Source of the DNA: Corynebacterium uberis
GTDB lineage: Bacteria; Actinomycetota; Actinomycetes; Mycobacteriales; Mycobacteriaceae
Direction of reading: 5' to 3'
DNA length: 64,000 nucleotides
NCBI RefSeq assembly: GCF_020616335.1
Contig: NZ_CP085051.1
Coordinates: forward strand, 558,001-622,000
The notes under the pieces are model-generated. The model was not told where the DNA came from. It saw nothing but the letters and a program-made list of their open reading frames with translations, and did no database searches. Of the stretch, positions 61,497 through 64,000 are shown in pieces (within the stretch, counting starts at the first letter, position 1; the number at the start of each line of letters is the position of its first letter). The translations under genes were made by a program, and so were the position numbers.

Positions 61497-61904
61497 CGTG
61501 CGTGTGGGGTAGCCCAGGATGGTGAAGTCGCACAGCTGGGGGCCGCGAAGCTGGCCGGTGATGGCGTAGCGTCGCTGGCCCAGCGCGCAGACTCCGATGA
61601 CGTCGATGTCCTGCGCGTTGCTGCCGGGGCGCAGGTGCAGGCTGATCAGGCGCGCGCCACAGCGGGTACCGGAGCCGTGATAGGCGGCGATGGTGGCGAT
61701 GACGGGCGCACCGAAGGCCCGGTAGTCAAGGTTGCGTACCGAGCGCGCCCCGCAGGCGGTCTCCAGGGCCACGAGGATGCGGGCGTGCGCCGTGCGCTCG
61801 GCGGCGGCGCTGATGGGGGCGTGGGAGGGGGCGTCGCTAAGCGGACTGGTGGGGTCGGGGACGTAGGCGGCCAGGCGGGCGAGTCCGGGGATGGGAAGAT
61901 ACAT
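61473..61904 (-). CDS. Rv3235 family protein
   Basis: 143-residue actinobacterial protein. The conserved core is AHARILVALETACGARSVRNLDYRAFG...ISLHLRP...VIGVCALGQRRYAITGQL, the ALGxxRYA-like pattern of the Rv3235 (DUF6459) group near secA in mycobacteria. No signal or transmembrane helix is present. Start MYLPIPG with GGAG upstream. Function unknown. Confidence 0.72.
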   Translation of the reverse strand: MYLPIPGLARLAAYVPDPTSPLSDAPSHAPISAAAERTAHARILVALETACGARSVRNLDYRAFGAPVIATIAAYHGSGTRCGARLISLHLRPGSNAQDIDVIGVCALGQRRYAITGQLRGPQLCDFTILGYPTRTPPGAPHP

Positions 61905-62015
61905 GTGCGCTCCAGTGCAAACGGCATTTCGGGCGCGGGGCACACGGGTGTGGCGGCAGGCTAGGTATCATTGTGGCACGAATCCGCAATGGAAGTAATG
62001 GGAAAGGACTTTTCT

Positions 62016-62426
62016 GTGCGAGGACTCATCGTCGACTACGTGGGCGTGCTCGACGGCCCCGAGGAGGATCAGCGGCGCTGGCGCAACCTTTTTGCCGCCG
62101 CCCGGAAGAACGGTGTGGGCACCGCGATCCTGTCCAATGATCCGGGTGGCCCCGCGGCTGAGCCGATCCGGGAGTGGGAATTCCGGGGCGTGGTTGATGC
62201 GGTGCTGCTCTCTGGCGAGATCGGCGCGGAAAAGCCGGAGACGGAGGCCTTCCGCATCGCCGCGGACTCGCTGGAGCTGCCCATGAAGGACTGCGTCCTC
62301 ATCGATGATTCGATTGTCAACGTGCGCGCGGCGGTCGAGTCTGGCCTGGTGGGGGTGCTCTACCAGAGCTTTGACCGCACGGTCGTGGAGATCATGGGAC
62401 TTTTTGATATTGAAGGGGAGTTCTAG
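62016..62426 (+). CDS. HAD-superfamily hydrolase-like protein
   Basis: 136 residues without a cap domain. HAD motifs: I as IVDYVGVLDG (nucleophile Asp present, but the second Asp of DxDxT is Val), II Ser in AILSND, III Lys in GAEKPETEAF, IV VLIDDS. Loss of the D+2 acid is unusual and could mean a non-phosphatase role. GTG 62016 follows GGAAAGGA. The next gene follows after 6 nt, so the two are co-transcribed. Confidence 0.8.
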   Translation: MRGLIVDYVGVLDGPEEDQRRWRNLFAAARKNGVGTAILSNDPGGPAAEPIREWEFRGVVDAVLLSGEIGAEKPETEAFRIAADSLELPMKDCVLIDDSIVNVRAAVESGLVGVLYQSFDRTVVEIMGLFDIEGEF

Positions 62427-62432
62427 GCCCTC

Positions 62433-62939
62433 ATGCGCGTCTACATTCCGGCCACCTATGCCACCTTGCGCGGGCTCAACGAGTCCCAGGTGGTCACCGC
62501 GCGCTCCGGGTGGGCGTTCGCGGTCACTCCGGCGCTGCGGGAGTTCTATACCGCCGGCGATGAGGAGGAGATTGCGCACGCGGCGTTCCAGGATGCCGCG
62601 GAGGCGTCTATCCGCCTGCTCGCAGCGGGGGATGAGACCCAGTTCCCCCACCGCCGGGTGGTCATTTCCGCCGATGTGCCGGACGCGCACGTCACCGCGA
62701 CCCCGGATAATGGCGAGTCGGTGGTGCGACTAGACCCGGCGCAGATCAACGCGGTGGATGTGGCCGCGATCCACGTCGATATTCCCGAATCCGAGGAGGC
62801 CACCGCGCGCGCCATTGCGGCTATCGACGCCGCCGACCTCGGCGATGAGGATGCCGAGCTCACCGTCGGCGACGCGCTGGATAACTTCCTCGCCTGGTAT
62901 GACCCCAGCGAGCTGCCGGTACTCGTGGAGCTGCTCTAG
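62433..62939 (+). CDS. Conserved actinobacterial hypothetical protein (DUF6912-like)
   Basis: 168-residue acidic soluble protein starting MRVYIPATYATL. Conserved features seen: GWAFAVTPALREFY, FQDAAEASIRLLAAG, RRVVISADVP and the C-terminal FLAWYDPSELPVLVELL. Homologues occur beside the HAD gene and rsgA-aroA in corynebacteria and mycobacteria. It overlaps the convergent rsgA by 4 nt. Function unknown. Confidence 0.75.
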   Translation: MRVYIPATYATLRGLNESQVVTARSGWAFAVTPALREFYTAGDEEEIAHAAFQDAAEASIRLLAAGDETQFPHRRVVISADVPDAHVTATPDNGESVVRLDPAQINAVDVAAIHVDIPESEEATARAIAAIDAADLGDEDAELTVGDALDNFLAWYDPSELPVLVELL

Positions 62940-63940
62940 TCCCACTCGGTGTTCGTGCGCAGGGCGGCCAGCAGGTCCCGCACGGCGTCGGCACGTCGGG
63001 CGCTCGCCCCGGTCAGCTCGTCGAGGCCGCATTCGGGGTCCGCAGGCGGGCCCGCGTGGGTGCACCCGCGAGGGCAGGACTCGGCTGCCGCGGCGAGGTC
63101 ATCAAAGACGGCGATGATGCTGTCCGCGTCCACGTGAGCAAGCCCAAAGGAGCGAATCCCCGGGGTGTCAATGATCCACCCGCCCTGCGCGCCGGGCAGC
63201 TGAAGGGCCACCGACTGGGTGGAGGTGTGGCGCCCCTTGCCCACCTCAGAGACCGCGCCCGTTGCCCGGGCGGCCCCGGGGACCAGCCGGTTGACCAGCG
63301 TGGATTTGCCCACCCCTGAGTGCCCGATGACGGCGCAGACGTGGCCGTCGATGAGCCCGTGGAGCTCGGAGAGGTCGTCGTTGATGCCACAGCTGACCAC
63401 CGGCACATCCAGGTCCGCGAACTCCGCTGCGAAGGAGCTCGGGTCGTCCAGGTCCGTTTTGGTCAGGCACAGCACCGGGCGCAGGCCGCCGACGAAGGCG
63501 GCGATGAGCGAGCGTTCCACAAATCCGGCCCGTGGCGGGGGATCAGCCACCGCTGAGACGATGAGCAAGAGGGCGGCGTTGGCTACCACGATGCGCTCGT
63601 AGGGGTCGGTGTCATCGGCGGTGCGGCGCAGCACGGATGAGCGCGGCTCAAGTTTGACGATGCGCGCCAGCGTTCCCGGCCGGCCCGAGGTATCTCCCAC
63701 CACGCCGACGCGGTCGCCGACCTCGATGGGCACGCGCCCGAGCTCCCGGGCGCGCATGCACACCACGGGGTTGTCTGGCTGGGGGTGCTCGTCGAGCACC
63801 ACCCCCCAGCGGCCCCGGTCCTTGGTCACCACCATGCCAAACAGGGCGTCGTCGTGGCGGGGGCGCTGCTTGGTGCGCGGCCGGGTGCCCTTCCCGGGGC
63901 GGATGCGCACATCCGATTCGTCGTAGTGGCGCCTAGCCAC
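62936..63940 (-). CDS. rsgA: Ribosome small subunit biogenesis GTPase RsgA
   Basis: 334-residue circularly permuted GTPase that matures the 30S subunit. Order G4 (TKTD, 160-163), G1 (GHSGVGKS, 206-213), G3 (DTPG, 258-261); an N-terminal OB-fold and a C-terminal zinc site (C289, C293, H295, C304) are present. GTG 63940 overlaps the aroA end by 8 nt, so the two are coupled, an arrangement common to actinobacteria. Confidence 0.95.
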   Translation of the reverse strand: MARRHYDESDVRIRPGKGTRPRTKQRPRHDDALFGMVVTKDRGRWGVVLDEHPQPDNPVVCMRARELGRVPIEVGDRVGVVGDTSGRPGTLARIVKLEPRSSVLRRTADDTDPYERIVVANAALLLIVSAVADPPPRAGFVERSLIAAFVGGLRPVLCLTKTDLDDPSSFAAEFADLDVPVVSCGINDDLSELHGLIDGHVCAVIGHSGVGKSTLVNRLVPGAARATGAVSEVGKGRHTSTQSVALQLPGAQGGWIIDTPGIRSFGLAHVDADSIIAVFDDLAAAAESCPRGCTHAGPPADPECGLDELTGASARRADAVRDLLAALRTNTEWD

Positions 63941-64000
63941 GGGTGGTGCCCTCCGCGATCATGGTTTCCCACAGTTGTGCGAAGCCGGGCAGGGTCTTGG
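63933..64000 (-). CDS. aroA: 3-phosphoshikimate 1-carboxyvinyltransferase, C-terminal fragment
   Basis: Only the last 21 residues plus the stop are in the window. The KTLPGFAQLWETM ending is typical of EPSP synthase of the shikimate pathway, and position next to rsgA agrees with the conserved aroA-rsgA order. Confidence 0.8.
   Translation of the reverse strand, partial: KTLPGFAQLWETMIAEGTTRG

Overview
The window is a high-GC actinobacterial chromosome segment, almost certainly Corynebacterium. The evidence is gene content and order: trpS-yihY, upp, lpdA, prpR/prpDBC, pyc, accBC-thtR, maf-accE-accD, birA-purK-purE, lcp/rmlD-wbbL-manC-whiB2-manB-manA, sahH-tmk-mtrA-mtrB-lpqB-comF-hpf-secA and rsgA-aroA follow the arrangement known from C. 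glutamicum and, in part, Mycobacterium. No tRNA, rRNA, CRISPR array, prophage or insertion sequence was seen. Species was not determined.

Layout. 1-0.8 kb: end of an ABC transporter operon controlled by a GntR/YtrA-type repressor with a clear palindromic operator. 1.06-3.4 kb: trpS and a YihY membrane protein. 3.4-6.2 kb: an AT-richer two-gene ABC exporter module that looks acquired. 6.2-11.6 kb: D,D-carboxypeptidase, a duplicated-domain protein, a signal-less NlpC/P60 protein with a small helical partner, upp and an XRE regulator. 11.9-14.7 kb: M20 amidohydrolase and the LpdA-type quinone reductase. 14.7-25.4 kb: central carbon metabolism, namely the methylcitrate cycle (prpR, prpDBC), pyruvate carboxylase and the biotinylated acyl-CoA carboxylase alpha subunit. 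25.8-33.6 kb: rhodanese, an ATP-grasp-like protein, Maf, AccE, a strikingly divergent AccD, and BirA, so that biotin ligase sits close to its biotin-enzyme targets. 33.6-38.7 kb: purK-purE, DUF218 protein, aldehyde dehydrogenase, TIGR03089 protein. 38.7-49.1 kb: cell-envelope sugar supply and assembly (LCP ligase, rhamnose and mannose activation, rhamnosyltransferase, WhiB2-type regulator). 49.1-58.7 kb: SAM-cycle enzyme SahH, Tmk and the MtrAB-LpqB envelope-stress system with ComF and HPF. 58.8-64 kb: SecA, conserved small proteins, RsgA and the last codons of aroA.

Regulation visible in the sequence. At least fourteen genes have a TANNNT hexamer ending 7-8 nt before the start codon and no Shine-Dalgarno, which is the signature of leaderless transcripts; an aldehyde dehydrogenase has the same geometry with a TTGAAA/TATGCA promoter. 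Several strong terminators separate units. The most unusual signals are a 14-bp word repeated five times (CGCTTATCGACGCC and its complement), an AccD homologue that has lost the conserved oxyanion-hole motifs, a perfect 20-bp palindrome before prpD, a large hairpin at the predicted 5' end of the sahH leader, a cluster of palindromes before whiB2, and a 0.7-kb untranslated GC-rich stretch at 26.7-27.4 kb.
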